Positions 32,540-44,164 of a stretch of DNA of 64,000 nucleotides are shown here, one piece after another. Source of the DNA: Achatina immaculata (lineage: Eukaryota > Mollusca > Gastropoda > Stylommatophora > Achatinidae); NCBI GenBank assembly GCA_009760885.1, contig CM019701.1:39921515-39985514 (forward strand), in the 5' to 3' direction. The notes beneath the pieces are model-generated. The model saw only the letters and a program-made list of their open reading frames with translations. It was not told the DNA's origin and ran no database searches. The position numbers were made by a program, and so were the translations under genes. Numbering within the stretch: position 1 is the first letter of the stretch; every line of letters starts with the position of its first letter.

Positions 32540-33105
32540 AGTAAAGAGACCGCAATCTTTATCACAGAGTTTATCAGTTCAAGCTTACAGTACAGATTAA
32601 GAATATTTCTTACAGCGTTAGTCAGTTCAAGCGTACAGTATAGATTAAGAATCTTTCTTACAGTTTTAGTCAGTTCAAGCTTACAATATAGATTAAGAAT
32701 CTTCCTTACAGTGTTAGTCAGTTCAAGCTTATAGTATAGATTAAAAAGCTTTATTAGAGTGTTAGTCAGTTCAAGCTTACAGTATAGATTAAGAATCTCT
32801 CTCACAGTGTTAGTAAGTTCAAGCTTACTATATAGATTAAGAATCTTTCTTACAGTGTTAGTTAGTTTAAGCTTACAGTATAGATTAAGAATCTTTCTCA
32901 CAGTGTTAGTAAGTTCAAGCTTACAGTATAGATTAAGAATCTTTCTCACAGTGTTAGTAAGTTCAAGCTTACAGTATAGATTAAGAATCTTTCTCACACT
33001 GTTAGTAAGTTCAAGCTTACAGTATAGATTAAGAATCTTTCTCACAGTGTTAGTAAGTTCAAGCTTACAGTATAGATTAAGAATCTTTCTCACAGTGTTA
33101 GTCAG
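32540..33105. repeat. 48-bp minisatellite, about 12 units
   Basis: The unit is AAGCTTACAGTATAGATTAA GAATCTTTCTCACAGTGTTAGTAAGTTC. As 48 is a multiple of three, a 185-codon minus frame and a plus frame running into the neighbouring LINE are open; both are artefacts. The right units are near identical and the left ones diverged. Confidence 0.94.
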
Positions 33106-34269
33106 TTCAAGAAGAGTTTATGTATGGACATCACCTGATGGTAAAACCAGGAATCAAATAGATTACATTTTAGTGCAAAGAAGGTGGAGATCAAGTATAA
33201 CATCAGCAAAAACTTTGCCAGGTGCTGATTGTGATACGGACCATGAGCTATTAATAGCAGACATGAAGATAAAGATAAAAAAGACAGTTACGGGATCAAG
33301 ACCACTCCGCTTTGATTTTACAAAAATGCCAGAACAATACGGTATAGAAGTGAAGAACCGTTTCGAAATCCTGATCGCTGTACAGGAGGAGATGACACCA
33401 GATGAATTGGCTATGCAGGCCAAAGATATCTTAATAACAATAGCTAAAGACATGGTTCCAGTAAAGAAAACACAAAAGAATGGATGGATTACAGCAGGTA
33501 CACTAGAACTGATAAAACAACGTAGAGAAATGAAGACGCAATGGAAAGTGACAATAATGGACAAAAATGGAATTTCCAACACATTTGATACAATTAACAT
33601 CACTGCTGTATCTAGATCAACAAGCAGCAGTAAGAATAAATGGTGAAACAACAACTTGGTTTGACATAAAACAAGGGGTTCATCAGGGGTGCATAATGTC
33701 ACCCTACTTATTTAACTTCTATACTGAAAATATAATGAGGAATGTTAGAGAAGATGTAGACAAAGAATATTACGATGCCATAACAATTGGAGGTTATGAA
33801 ACACCAGAGATTAGATATGCTGATGACACAGTGTTACTGTCCACAACACAAAAAGGAATTGAAAAACTAATTATGTCAGTCCGTAAGAACAGCGAAGAGC
33901 AGAACCTCTATCTTAATGCAAAGAAAACTAAATTGATGACAACTGACAAAACAAACAGGACAGCTGAAATATATATAAATGAGGAAACATTGGAAGAACT
34001 GGAGAGCTTTGAATATCTTGGATCACTACTAACTAATAATGGAGATAAAATGAGGGAAATTAAAAGGAGGACATCTATCGCTCTTCAGAAAGTAAAACAA
34101 ATAAAGAATCCGTGGAGAGGAGCAGACAGAACAACAAAAATAAGATTTTTAAGGGCATGCATCTTTCCCATCGCAACATATGCCTGTGAGACCTGGACAT
34201 TTAACAAAAGAGCTGAGAAACACATAAATGCCTCTGAATGTAAATGCTACATAAGAGTTATCCAAATAT
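33106..34269 (+). mobile_element. LINE B, internally deleted and cut at both ends
   Basis: Starts abruptly in the endonuclease domain at the end of the 48-bp array: YVWTSPDGKTRNQIDYIL, then GADCDTDHELL (SDH motif as TDH). The linker KTQKNGWITAGTLELIKQRR follows. A deletion near 33590 removes the RT fingers and motif A. The frame 33567-34337 resumes with QAAVRI, KQGVHQGCIMSPYLF (motif B), [11 protein letters not shown] (YADD kept) and YLGSLLTNNGDKMREIKRR. Homology stops at 34269 before the GRPR tail. Confidence 0.92.
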
Positions 34270-35220
34270 ATATCCCCCTACTTCCCCCCGCCCCTATTTT
34301 AGAAACCCTAATTCAAAGTCAACAGACCTGTTGCTAGATCTAATCATGAGAACGGTTATCAACTAAGTTGACTTCGTCTCAGCGTGGCATTTTTTTCCAC
34401 GTCTCGTGACCGGATAAAATTGTCGAAGCCACCAAGCAGGAAATGTCTGCCACTTGTAGTGGGCCTGAGAGTTCACAATTTACGTACATCCTTGCCAATG
34501 TTTACGATTTATGTCCTGAAGCTTAGTCCATTTGAACAGACTTTGTCCTTGTAATGTCTAAAGCAAGCTGTGCTTTGGCCAACAACAGATAAGTATAATC
34601 AGGATGCATTGAGTATTCTGGAATTTTGATGTATATTTGATGTTTAATAAGAAGGGTAAATAGATATTCAGAAAGACAAACTTTGAGGATGATGATGATG
34701 ATTAAGCTGAAGATTAAATAATAAATTAGCTTTTCCTCTCGGGTATTTTCTAGTGATGGGTTGTTCAACTGCAGCAGTTAAAAGGGCCACAACTGTATGT
34801 GGAAAACAAATGAAAGGCTGAATCTAAACCAGCTTAACATAATTTTTTTTCAAAAGCCACAGTTATGAAGTGAAGGCCAGTTAAATGTATTTAATGAACT
34901 TTTCAGGACTTTTAAGTTCTCTTTTTTTCATATTTTGAAGAAAAGGGGTACTAATTTTAATGAAATAAGTTATATTTTGATAATAACCACGCGGGTTGCA
35001 TGTGACCGGCGGGCCATGAGTTTGACCCCCGTGGTGGATAGTCCGTTGCCACTTTCTTGAGAACCATTTCTTCTCTGAACTTCCTCTAAAGCCATGATAA
35101 CTGTCTTTCGTGCTAATTTAACGTATACTGCATGTTCCTTCTCATGAGTAATGTATTTGTTGCCCATTCTGTTCTGTTTGTTTACCTGCTGTTTTAGATT
35201 CATGGAAGAAACATGTACGT
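34270..35220. other. no gene; possible hAT-like end near 34990-35045
   Basis: CGCGGGTTGCATGTGACCGG CGGGCCATGAGTTTGACCCC resembles the ends of non-autonomous hAT elements known from animals. I could not find a convincing partner end (34755-34770 is only weakly similar). Confidence 0.25.
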
Positions 35221-35250
35221 AATGTTTATCTTATATATATATATATATAT

Positions 35251-35987
35251 CTGAACCTTAAGTGCCCAGGGCACATGGGGCTTCCGCAAGGGTTTTCCAC
35301 AAATGCCTGTCTTTCGCCTTTTTTTCTGCTCTTGCCCAGGTGAGCCCTCTATTGCTCAACATCCTTTCTGTTGTTCTTCTCCATGTCTCTTTTGGTCTAC
35401 CCTTACTTCTGCTCCCCTGTGGTGTCCATCTTAGGGCTATTTTTGGTAGTGAGTTGTCAGTCATTCGGAGCACATGTCCCAACCATCGCCAGCGTCTTTC
35501 CTCAATAATTGTTGTCAGTGGTTTCATCTGCATTTCTGCCAATAAGATGTTATTTCTTATGGTGTTTGGCCAAAATATTTTTTTAATTCTACGTAAACAT
35601 TTAGTCTGGAAAGAATTCAACTTGTTTTCTATGGTTTTGGTGATTTTCCAGCATTCACTTCCATAGAGTAGTACACTTAGAACATTATTCTTAAATATCC
35701 CGATTTTCATATTTATGCTTAGTTTATTTGATTTCCATATATTCTGTAGCATTGCAAAAGCCTGGTTTGCTCTAGTAAGTCTGCTGTTGATGTCCTCTGT
35801 GCTGTCTCCATTTTCTACTACTCTGCTGCCAAGGTATACAAATTCGTTGACCTCCTCCACTAACTTGTTATCTACTCTGAGTACATTTCTGTTGTTCACA
35901 TTTTGCTTCATTAACTTTGTCTTTCCTACGTTGATCTTTAGTCCTATGTTGTTTGCATTCTGGGTTAACTTGTTTATTTTATCTCGC
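35251..35987 (-). mobile_element. LINE E, longest copy, 243-codon open frame
   Basis: The minus-strand frame 35989 to 35258 is uninterrupted: NNIGLKINVGKTKLM, FVYLGSRVVENGDSTEDI, VLSVLLYGSECWKITK, RRWRWLGHVLRMTDNSLP, SKGRPKETWRRT, ending APCALGT. It is the C-terminal part of RT after the YADD motif. The element appears to sit within the TATAAG-type tail of the family A copy to its right, since ATCTTATAT-like sequence lies on both sides (35226-35250 and 35988-36005). Confidence 0.92.
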
Positions 35988-36757
35988 ATATCTTATATCT
36001 TATATCCTTCCCGTACCGTTAAACGTCACATAAGGCTCACAAGGTTGTTTACCAGTTTTTCCTGTCTTCTGCGAGTCTTTCAACCTCATCAAGGGATTTC
36101 ATTCCTATTAATTTGCCTCACTTAATAATGTCCTCTTCATAGTTTCACGCGGTCTGCCTCTTTTTCTTCGGCCTGTTGTGTTCCACTTGATACCTTGTTT
36201 TTGGGATTCTCTGATCGTTTCTTCTCATCAAGTGACCAACATATGTCCATCTCTTGATCACCCTTGAAACTGGTTGTTGTTCGCTCATCTGTCTTATCTC
36301 TGCATTGTTCTGGAATTCAGTTCACTTGATGCTGAGTACTTTCCTTAGGCATTTGTTTTTCAAAAGAGTCTAATTCCTTATCTATTTCTTTAGTTGTTTT
36401 CCAGCTTTCGCATGCATAAATGAGGGTGGATATTACATTTGAATTGAGTAATCTTAGTGTGGTTTTTGTGCTTACAACTTTTGAATGCCATATGTTCTCA
36501 AAATATTTGAAGATCGATGCTGCTTTTGCAATTCTAATTCTAGCTTCTTTTCCTTTCTGGTGTCACTTTCCTGGACTATGTAGCCGGTAAGGTATGCAAA
36601 TTGATTGACTTCTTCATCAGCTGTCCCTTCTACGTGTCCCTTCTTTTCCATTGTGATTAATAGGATGTTTCATTATTTGTGTTTTATCCTTGTTAATTTC
36701 AAGTCCTATTTTGCTAGCTAGTGAAGACAGGATATCTGCTTTTTTTTCCTTGCATGT
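35988..36757 (-). mobile_element. LINE A, 5'-truncated
   Basis: Minus-strand family A from the tail (TATAAG), GGTACGGGAAGG and C-terminus up to SLASKIGLEINKDKTQIM near 36680-36740. Many small indels; no long frame. Its tail was probably split by the family E copy at 35251. Confidence 0.9.
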
Positions 36758-37052
36758 AGTGTTTACCCGTTGTTTTATTAGTAGATTCTGGAAGAACACA
36801 TAGGAGACAGTTGTTTTCCATTCATTCACTGACAGCAGTGTAAACCAGTATGCCTCACTGTGCAGACTGATATTCTCTGTTCCTGGCAAAGTTTCAAGAG
36901 CAAATAGTTTTACGTGTGAGTTGAATGGGTGGAGACGGAACCGAGGAAAAACCCATTGTCTTCGGTATGTGAAGCCGCTGTAGAATAGACGATTCTTAAC
37001 TTCGCCGCTCATGTTCATCGCCCCTTGTGACGGTAAGAATGCTTTGTGGAGC

Positions 37053-37055
<3 letters not shown>

Positions 37056-37097
<42 letters not shown>

Positions 37098-37402
37098 CCT
37101 GAAGTGCCAAAGGCACATGGGGCTTCCGCAAAGGGTTTTCGACAATTGCCTGTCCTTTGCCTTTTTTTCCGCTTCTGACAAAGCGAGCCCTCTCTTTCTC
37201 AACATCCTCTCTGTTCTTCTCCATGTCTCTTTTGGTCTACCCTTACTTCTGTTCCCCTGTGGTGTCCATCTTAGTGCTGTTTTTGGTAGTGAGTTGTCAG
37301 TCATCCGGAGCACATGCCCCAACCCTCACCAGCGTCTTTCCTCAATAATTGCTGTCAGTGGCTTCATCTGCACTTCTGCCAACAAGATGTTATTTCTTAC
37401 GG
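37056..37402 (-). mobile_element. LINE E, 5'-truncated 3' end
   Basis: A 13-bp duplication TTTGTGGAGCAAC (37043-37055 and 37403-37415) borders it. Minus strand: LGHVLRMTDNSLPKTALRW, NRSKGRPKETWRR, then frame breaks and a long GA tail (37056-37094 as CT). Confidence 0.94.
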
Positions 37403-37921
37403 TTTGTGGAGCAACAGCTTCTATTAATCTCGTCTAACCAATCTTGACGTCAATCAAACGCGCCGTTTTAGTTTTTAACAGAAACTGTTTGGAGGATTCT
37501 CAAAACTAAGGGTTAATCTCTACTAGGCCGCGCCCACTATGCGTGACTTTCTTGTGCTACTTCTGTCAACTGTTTTTGCTGATATCAGAAGTTTTTATAA
37601 TCCTTCAGAACCTCCGGTAGCCTAACAGAAATAGACCTTACCGTACAGTCTCCTCTTCCCTGTAATGTTTGTTCTGACGCTTGGTTAAGTCCATATTGAA
37701 GTTCTGATAATGTATCAAGCGTTTTAACAACAGCCAGCCAATCAGAGCAGCTATTCATCCCGAAATAAACTGAACAAGACTGACGTGGTTTAACTCTTTC
37801 ACTGCGAAATTAGTTTCAAGTCTCTTCGAGAATGAACTTCGATGATAAGTGTTTATAGAATAGGGAAAAACAAATGGAAAGGATGTGCTCTTTAATTTAA
37901 AAATATGGGTTGGGTTAGAAA

Positions 37922-38853
37922 ATATCAACCTATAAAACAATGGGTGCGACAAGGATGTGTACTATCTCCAGACCTTTTTTCTCTGTATAGCGAGAATATT
38001 CTAAGAACAATCATCACAGAACCAGGCATAAAAATTGGAGGATACAATATTAACAACCTTCGGTATGCTGACGACACAGTACTGATAGCTGAGAACCAAC
38101 AAGACCTGCAAAATCTCTTGGATAAAGTCGCCAAAGAAAGTGAACAGAAAGGCCTTACTTTGAACATCAAAAAGACAGAGACTATGGTTATATCTAAGAA
38201 ACAGAATCCACCAGCATGCAGTATTAAATTAAACGGAACTATTCTAAAGCAGGTGCAGAAATTCAAATACCTTGGAGCAGTAATAACTTCAGATGGGAAA
38301 TGCAGAACAGAAATTAGGAACAGAATAGGCCAAGCAAAGACTGCATTTCAGAGAATGAGAAACATATTAACCAACACATCCTTATCAATGAATGTTAGAA
38401 AACGAGTCCTAAAATGCTATATTGAACCTATCTTGTTATATGGAAGTGAATCATGGACAATAGGCAAGTCTCACAAAAATCATTGGAAGCAGCAGAAATG
38501 TGGTTTATTAGAAGAATGTTGCGAATCCCTTGGACAGCAAAAATAACTAATGAAGAATGTAGGAGAAGAGCTGGAGAGACAAAAAATCCGTGTCAAAAAG
38601 ATAAGAGAGAGACAATGTACTTTCATAGGACATGCAATGAGAAGAGGGGGCATTGAAAATATTATAAAAACAGGAAAAATAGAAGGAAGAAGATCAAGAG
38701 GAAGACCAAGAGAAATGATACTGGACAGTCTGACGGGATGGTGTGAGAGAAGATCACCAACTGAGCTGATGGCCTGCATGAAGGATCGCGTACTCTGGAG
38801 AAGCATAATAGCCAACGCCAGTCGGCACGGCACATGATGATGATGATGATGAT
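37922..38853 (+). mobile_element. LINE D, 5'-truncated
   Basis: Borders are fixed by TGGGTTAGAAA at 37911-37921 and 38853-38863, with a TGA tail. The frame 37905-38546 holds [16 protein letters not shown] (motif B), [12 protein letters not shown] (motif C), [28 protein letters not shown] and [10 protein letters not shown]. One frameshift near 38462 shifts to 38550-38837, with RQCTFIGHAMRRGG, EGRRSRGRPREM and an end at ASRHGT. Motif A and the N-terminal parts are absent. Confidence 0.95.
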
Positions 38854-39163
38854 GGGTTAGAAACGTTCTTCTTTTCGATTTATTCAGACCTTGTCTAAAT
38901 ATCGCTCTGGGCAATGATTTGTGCAGGTGTGCACCATCTACCAACACTGACGGTATTGTTGTGTTGTGAGAGAGTTAAAGAAACGATGCTATAACGTGTG
39001 TATGTGTCGAGACGTAGGAAATATTCCGAGATTCATTTACAAAGACACAGCATGTAACCTGGATGAGCAGAACAACAAATCAAGAAATTCTCAGAGAAAT
39101 TCCAGAAAAAAAAAGTAAAACCATAAGGACAAAAAAAGAATAATCCTTTGAGCATGTCACGCT

Positions 39164-39829
39164 ATGGAAACTCGTAGTGAAACCAACCGAGCATCAGGGA
39201 TGCCACCTCAGAAGAGCTCATTCGTCGGCCCCAAACATGTGACAAAGATCGGATTCTGGAATGTGAGAACGATGGCAGCACCAACAAAAACTACCCAGGT
39301 CATCAAAGAAATGGAGAGATACCATCTAGACATACTGGGCATCAGCGAAATGCGATGGCCAGAAGCAGGTAAAAGATCGGCGGAAAACGGTAAGTTAATT
39401 ATACATTCAGGCAGAAATGACAATACATTCCGAGACGGAGTGGGCATTATTATGTCAAATGTAGCTGCAAAGAGCCTTGTAGAATGGGAACCAGTGAACA
39501 GTCGTATAATAAGAGCACGATACAACCTACGACACGGAAGAATGACAATAATACAGTGTTATGCACCCACGAATGATGCAGATGATGATGTGAAAGACGA
39601 CTTCTATCACCAACTACAACAAATCATCAACAAAGTCCCTAAACACGACATCCTAATTGCTATGGGGGACTTCAATGCTAAGGTAGGGAAGGATAATACC
39701 GACGTTGAAAAAGTGATGGGGAAAGAAGGAATTGACATGGTTAATCAGAATGGAGAAAGATTAATTGAAATGTCTAACAGAGGGCATGGTCATTGGAGGC
39801 ACAATATTCCCACACAAAGAGATACATAA
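39164..39829 (+). pseudogene. LINE A endonuclease domain, first part
   Basis: Apurinic-type endonuclease that nicks target DNA to prime reverse transcription. Frame of 221 codons: KIGFWNVRTM (catalytic Asn), DILGISEMRW (Glu), GVGIIM, QCYAPTND (Tyr), MGDFNAKVG (Asp and Asn). A frameshift near 39770 interrupts it. Its continuation at 39765 reads VIGGTIFPHKEIHKTTWISP and supplies the final NSDH motif. The Met at 39164 is the only Met upstream of the fold. This is the only copy of the N-terminal endonuclease region in the window. Confidence 0.93.
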
Positions 39830-41219
39830 AACAACGTGGATATCTCCAGATGATAGAACTAGAAACCAGATAGACCATTTTTGTATTAGAAAGCAATACA
39901 GAACATCTCTCATGGATGTAAGGGCTTATAGGGGTGCAGATGTCAACAGTGATCACAACCTGTGCATAGGGAAAATAAAACTAAAATTGAAAAGTCAACA
40001 CAAGAAATCAGTACACAGAAAGATAAACATCCACAGCCTACAAGAAGAAAATACTAACATTAATTTCAATCAGGAACTTGCCAATCATTCCAAAACACCC
40101 AGTGAAGTTGAGGAGATAGGTATAGATGAGTTATGGAATTCTTACAGCACAGCCATAATCACAGCAGCAAAAGTAAGCGCTGGATTGGAAAAACCAAATA
40201 GAAAAGCATGGATATCAGATAAAACATGGAAGTATATACATGAAAGACGAGCAGTCAAATTAAACATGTTGAATGCAAAAGCAGATCATGAAAGAGATTC
40301 GGCAAAAGCAAAATACAAAGACATAGACAAGAAAGTAAAAAGTTCAGCTAGAAGGGATAAAAGAGAATACATAGACAATATGGCGAAAGAGGCAGAAAAA
40401 GCAGCAAAAACAGGAGACAGCAAAACTTTATATAACATACAAAAGAGGCTAACAGGTACTATTACATCTAAAGAAAGACCAATCCTTAGCAAAACTGGAA
40501 CACTATTAACATCAAATAAAGACCAAAAGCAAAGATGGGCTGAACACTTCCAAGAAATACTCAATCGACCACACCCAAAAGAATTGTTAAACCTTGAAAC
40601 TGACTTACCAGCCCCACAACTAAATGTCAATCTAGATGAAATTAAATTGCATGAAATTGAAACAGCAGTGAATTTAATGGCTAACAACAAAGCTGCAGGT
40701 GAAGATGAAATAACAGCCGAGATGCTAAAAGCTATCAATAGTGACAACATGAGACAACTACAGAGAATGTTTAACAAGATTTGGAAAGAAGAAAAGGTCC
40801 CTTCTAATTGGAAGAAGGGAATCATTGTTAAAATACCAAAAAAGGGCAACCTTAGTGACTGTAACAACTGGAGAGGAGTAACCTTAATATCAGTTGTGTC
40901 AAAAGTATTTTGCAAGGTCATTTTGAATAGACTCAAAGATATAGTGGATACTGCAATGAGAGAAGAACAAGCAGGATTTCGAAAAGGGAGAAGCTGTCTC
41001 GACCAGATCTTTACTCTCAGAATAATACTTGAAGAACATATTGAAAAGCAGAAACCATTAATACTGAATTTCATAGATTTTAAGAAGGCATTTGATAGCA
41101 TACACAGAGATTCATTATGGAGAATTTTATGTCTATATGGAATACCATCTAAAATTGTCAACATCATTAAGGACTTATACAATGGATATGGTTGTGCAGT
41201 CAAGAAGAAGAAGGGATGA
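39765..41219 (+). pseudogene. LINE A endonuclease end, linker and RT first half
   Basis: Frame of 484 codons: TTWISPDDRTRNQIDH, GADVNSDHNL (endonuclease closing motif), lysine-rich linker, EEIGIDELWNSY, KVKSSARRDKREYIDN, KQRWAEHFQEIL, GEDEITAEMLKA, GIIVKIPKKGNLSDCNNWRG (fingers), QAGFRKGRSC, and FIDFKKAFDSIHR (motif A Asp). It ends at a frameshift after NGYGCAVK, near 41205. Confidence 0.94.
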
Positions 41220-42157
41220 GTGAATGGTTCCAGATTGAAACAGGCGTGAAACAAGGATGTATACTGTCTCCTTTACTTTTTGGGATTACAATAGACTTCA
41301 TAATGAAAAAATGCTGCACAGGTAACACAGGTATTGACTGGGTACATGGGACCCAACTAGAAGATCTTGATTTTGCTGATGACATAACTCTTATCAGTAA
41401 TAATGTGAATTCCATGCAAGAAAAAACAGATAGCCTATCTTCACTGGCTAGCAAAATAGGACTTGAAATTAACAAGGACAAAACAAAAATAATGAAAATT
41501 CCCATCAATCAAAATGGAAAAATACACATAGAAGGGACAGATATTGAAGAAGTCAATCAATTTGCATACCTTGGCAGCTACATAGACCAGGATGGTGACA
41601 CTAGAAAGGAAGTTAGGATCAGAATTGCAAAAGCAGCATCAATCTTCAAGAATCTTGAGAACATATGGAATTCAAAAGTTATAAGCACAAAAACCAAGTT
41701 AAGACTATTCAATTCAAATGTAATATCCACCCTCATTTATGCATGCGAAAGCTGGAAAACAACTAAAGAAATAGAAAAGAAATTAGACTCTTTTGAAAAC
41801 AAATGCCTAAGGAAAATACTCGGCATCAAGTGGAATGAATTCAAGAACAATGCAGAGATAAGACAGATGACTGAACAACAACCAGTCTCACAGGTGACCA
41901 GGAAAAGGAGATGGACATATGTTGGTCACTTGATGAGAAGAAATGAGCAGAGAATCCCAAAACAAGCTATCAAGTGGAACACAACAGGCCGAAGAAAAGG
42001 CAGACCGCGTGAAACTCTGAAGAGGACATTATTAAGAGAGGCCAAGTTAACAGGCATAAAATCCTTTGTGAGGTTGAAAGACTCGCCGAAGACAGGAAAA
42101 ATTGGCGAACTACTTTGCGAGCCCTATGTGACGTCTAACGGCACGGGAAGGATATAA
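41192..42157 (+). pseudogene. LINE A RT second half and C-terminal tail
   Basis: Frame of 321 codons continuing the RT: KQGCILSPLLFGI (motif B), LDFADDITLIS (motif C, FADD), KIGLEINKDKTKIM, FAYLGSYIDQDGDTRKEVRI (thumb), RRWTYVGHLMRRNEQRIPKQ and RRKGRPRETLKRTL. One missing base near 42069 replaces the usual EVERLAEDRKNWRT end with a wrong-frame tail. Confidence 0.94.
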
Positions 42158-42203
42158 GATATATATAAGATGTCACGTGATGTCGCGTGATGTCACGTGA
42201 CAG

Positions 42204-43404
42204 TAGAACTCTCTGAGTCCTTGGTAATATCTGACAAATTTGAAGGTGGGGGGGGGGTGTGGGGGAGGGGAAGAGAGAGAGAGAGAGAGAGAAGAAAGTT
42301 GGTGCGAAATAACTTTAGAAGAAGAAGAAAAAAGGAATTCAAAATTATTGCATACAGCAACGTTGACACAAAATGAAAAAAAATCATTATAATCACTACA
42401 CGTTGTTCATTCTTTACGAATGAATTTTTTGCTGCCTGTATAACATCACGTAGAGCCATTTCTTGTTCTTCTATCGTTTCTACCACCATCATGTTATTTT
42501 ATTTTAAAGACAGGCATTTGATCTAATAAGCCAGTACCCTCTGGTGATTCTATCTTCTGCTCTTCTATGTGTAGAATGTAAACTTGTTGCTCATCTCTCT
42601 GTAAGTTTCCACTATTGTCCACTGAAATAATGTTCCTTCTGTTTACAACGACAAGTGACTTTATCAATTACTGTTAATGTTTTATCTCATTTAATCTACG
42701 ACTATTCTTCGTTGTTTTGCGTCTGTTTTGTTACTCAATTCACAGACTTACTTGCTCCCATTCTCATTCTCTCTCAGTGGAAATAGTAATAGAGAAGCAG
42801 CAACTTTACAGTTGAAATGACTTTAATGATGCACGGGGTGACGTTAAGTCGATGAGCGATATGACGAGAACGACAAAGGCATCAACAAAATCCATGGACA
42901 CAAGACTGGAGATCTCCACGATATATGTTCCGGCAGACTACTGTCCCCATCAGAACAACCTAATGCACTCTATTCTACATCTATTTCATTAAACAACAAC
43001 ATTTCTAACAGCTTAATCTACGTCTGTCTCAGACAATACACAAAACACAACTGTCCCTCACTCATATGATTTCTCTCTCGCCTGACCTTTTTCCTGTCAT
43101 ACCTTAACCGTGACTCTCGTGCAATCCGAGACAAAGCAGATGAACTCTACTCACAAACAGCTGATTACTTTAGATGATAACTCTTTTTATACACATGTTC
43201 CATTTCTCAGATGAGTTATCTATCTTACATCCTAACATTCAATATACTGCTATACTAATTCGGCGTTCTATATATCCTCAAGATAGAACATTTCGGCATA
43301 CAAGGCACTGTGACGTATATTCGTTGATTTGAAAGACAGTGGTGTAAAATAAATGTAGCGATGCCTTCCATGATGTCTTGTGGCACAACGGCCACCAGGA
43401 AATC
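42204..43404. other. no recognisable gene
   Basis: Holds a G-rich and GA stretch (42246-42294). The rest is AT-rich without tandem, terminal or coding signal. Confidence 0.45.
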
Positions 43405-43650
43405 TGACACAGAATCTGCACAGAACTTGTCTTATCAGTGACTCAACCCTGCGGGATAGAATCTACACAGAACTTGTCTTATCAGTGGCTCAACCCTGCG
43501 GGATAGAATCTACACAGAACTTGTCTTATCAGTGGCTCAACCCTGCGGAATAGAATCTGCACGGAACTTGTATTATCAATGGCTCAACCCTGTGGGATAG
43601 AATCTGCACAGAACTTGACACATCAGTGGGTCTACGCTGTAAGATTTAAC
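43405..43650. repeat. 47-bp minisatellite, 5 units
   Basis: The unit is CAGAACTTGTCTTATCAGTG GCTCAACCCTGCGGGATAGA ATCTACA. The right-hand units are diverged. Confidence 0.93.
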
Positions 43651-43794
43651 GAGGAGAGTATCCTATCACCTGTAGACATTCTGGAGTCCAGGATTGATGA
43701 TAATCCGTGAATTGCAAATGAAGTCACTGATTCACAATATAACTGACTGTTAAACTGTTTGACTGAACTGGCAGACTTGCTGACTTTCTCCCTG

Positions 43795-44160
43795 ACTGAT
43801 TTTTTGACCGACTGGCTCACTGATTAATTAAATGATTGGCTATTTTACCGACTAAGTAAATAAGTACCCAACTAACTAGATAACTAGCTAACTTACTTAT
43901 TAACTACCTAATTAACCAGCTGACTACCTAAACAACGTATTAGCTAATTAACTAAATAGTTAACTGACCAATTAATTAATTAGGTAATTATTGAACAGCT
44001 AACAAATTAATTAACTAATTAACTAAGCAGTTAACTAACTAATTAACGAACTAATTCACTAACTGTCACTAGAAAACACTAACTAGCTAAATAACCGCCT
44101 AACCTACTAAATGACACATGAACGTTCGACTAAGTAGCTAATTACTTAGCTAAGTACCTT
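43795..44160. repeat. degenerate TAAC/TAAT-type tetranucleotide tract
   Basis: Over 350 bp built from ACTAACTA, TTAACTA and AATTAACT words without a strict register; an old, decayed tetranucleotide repeat. Confidence 0.85.
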
Positions 44161-44164
44161 CTTC

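Larger units (their letters stand above)
39162..42169 (+). mobile_element. LINE A, near full length (about 3 kb)
   Basis: Contains endonuclease, linker, RT and C-terminal tail in order. An 8-bp match ATGTCACG at 39154-39161 and 42170-42177 is a candidate target-site duplication. If real, the element has only two bases before its first ATG. Three frameshifts (near 39770, 41205 and 42069) break the single protein into three frames. It ends CTAACGGCACGGGAAGGATATAAGATA. The endonuclease and RT arrangement is RTE-like by my reading. A tree would be needed to place it. Confidence 0.92.

Noticed and set aside
34755..35045. Complete non-autonomous hAT element
   Set aside because: Right end is suggestive, left end is not; no target duplication.
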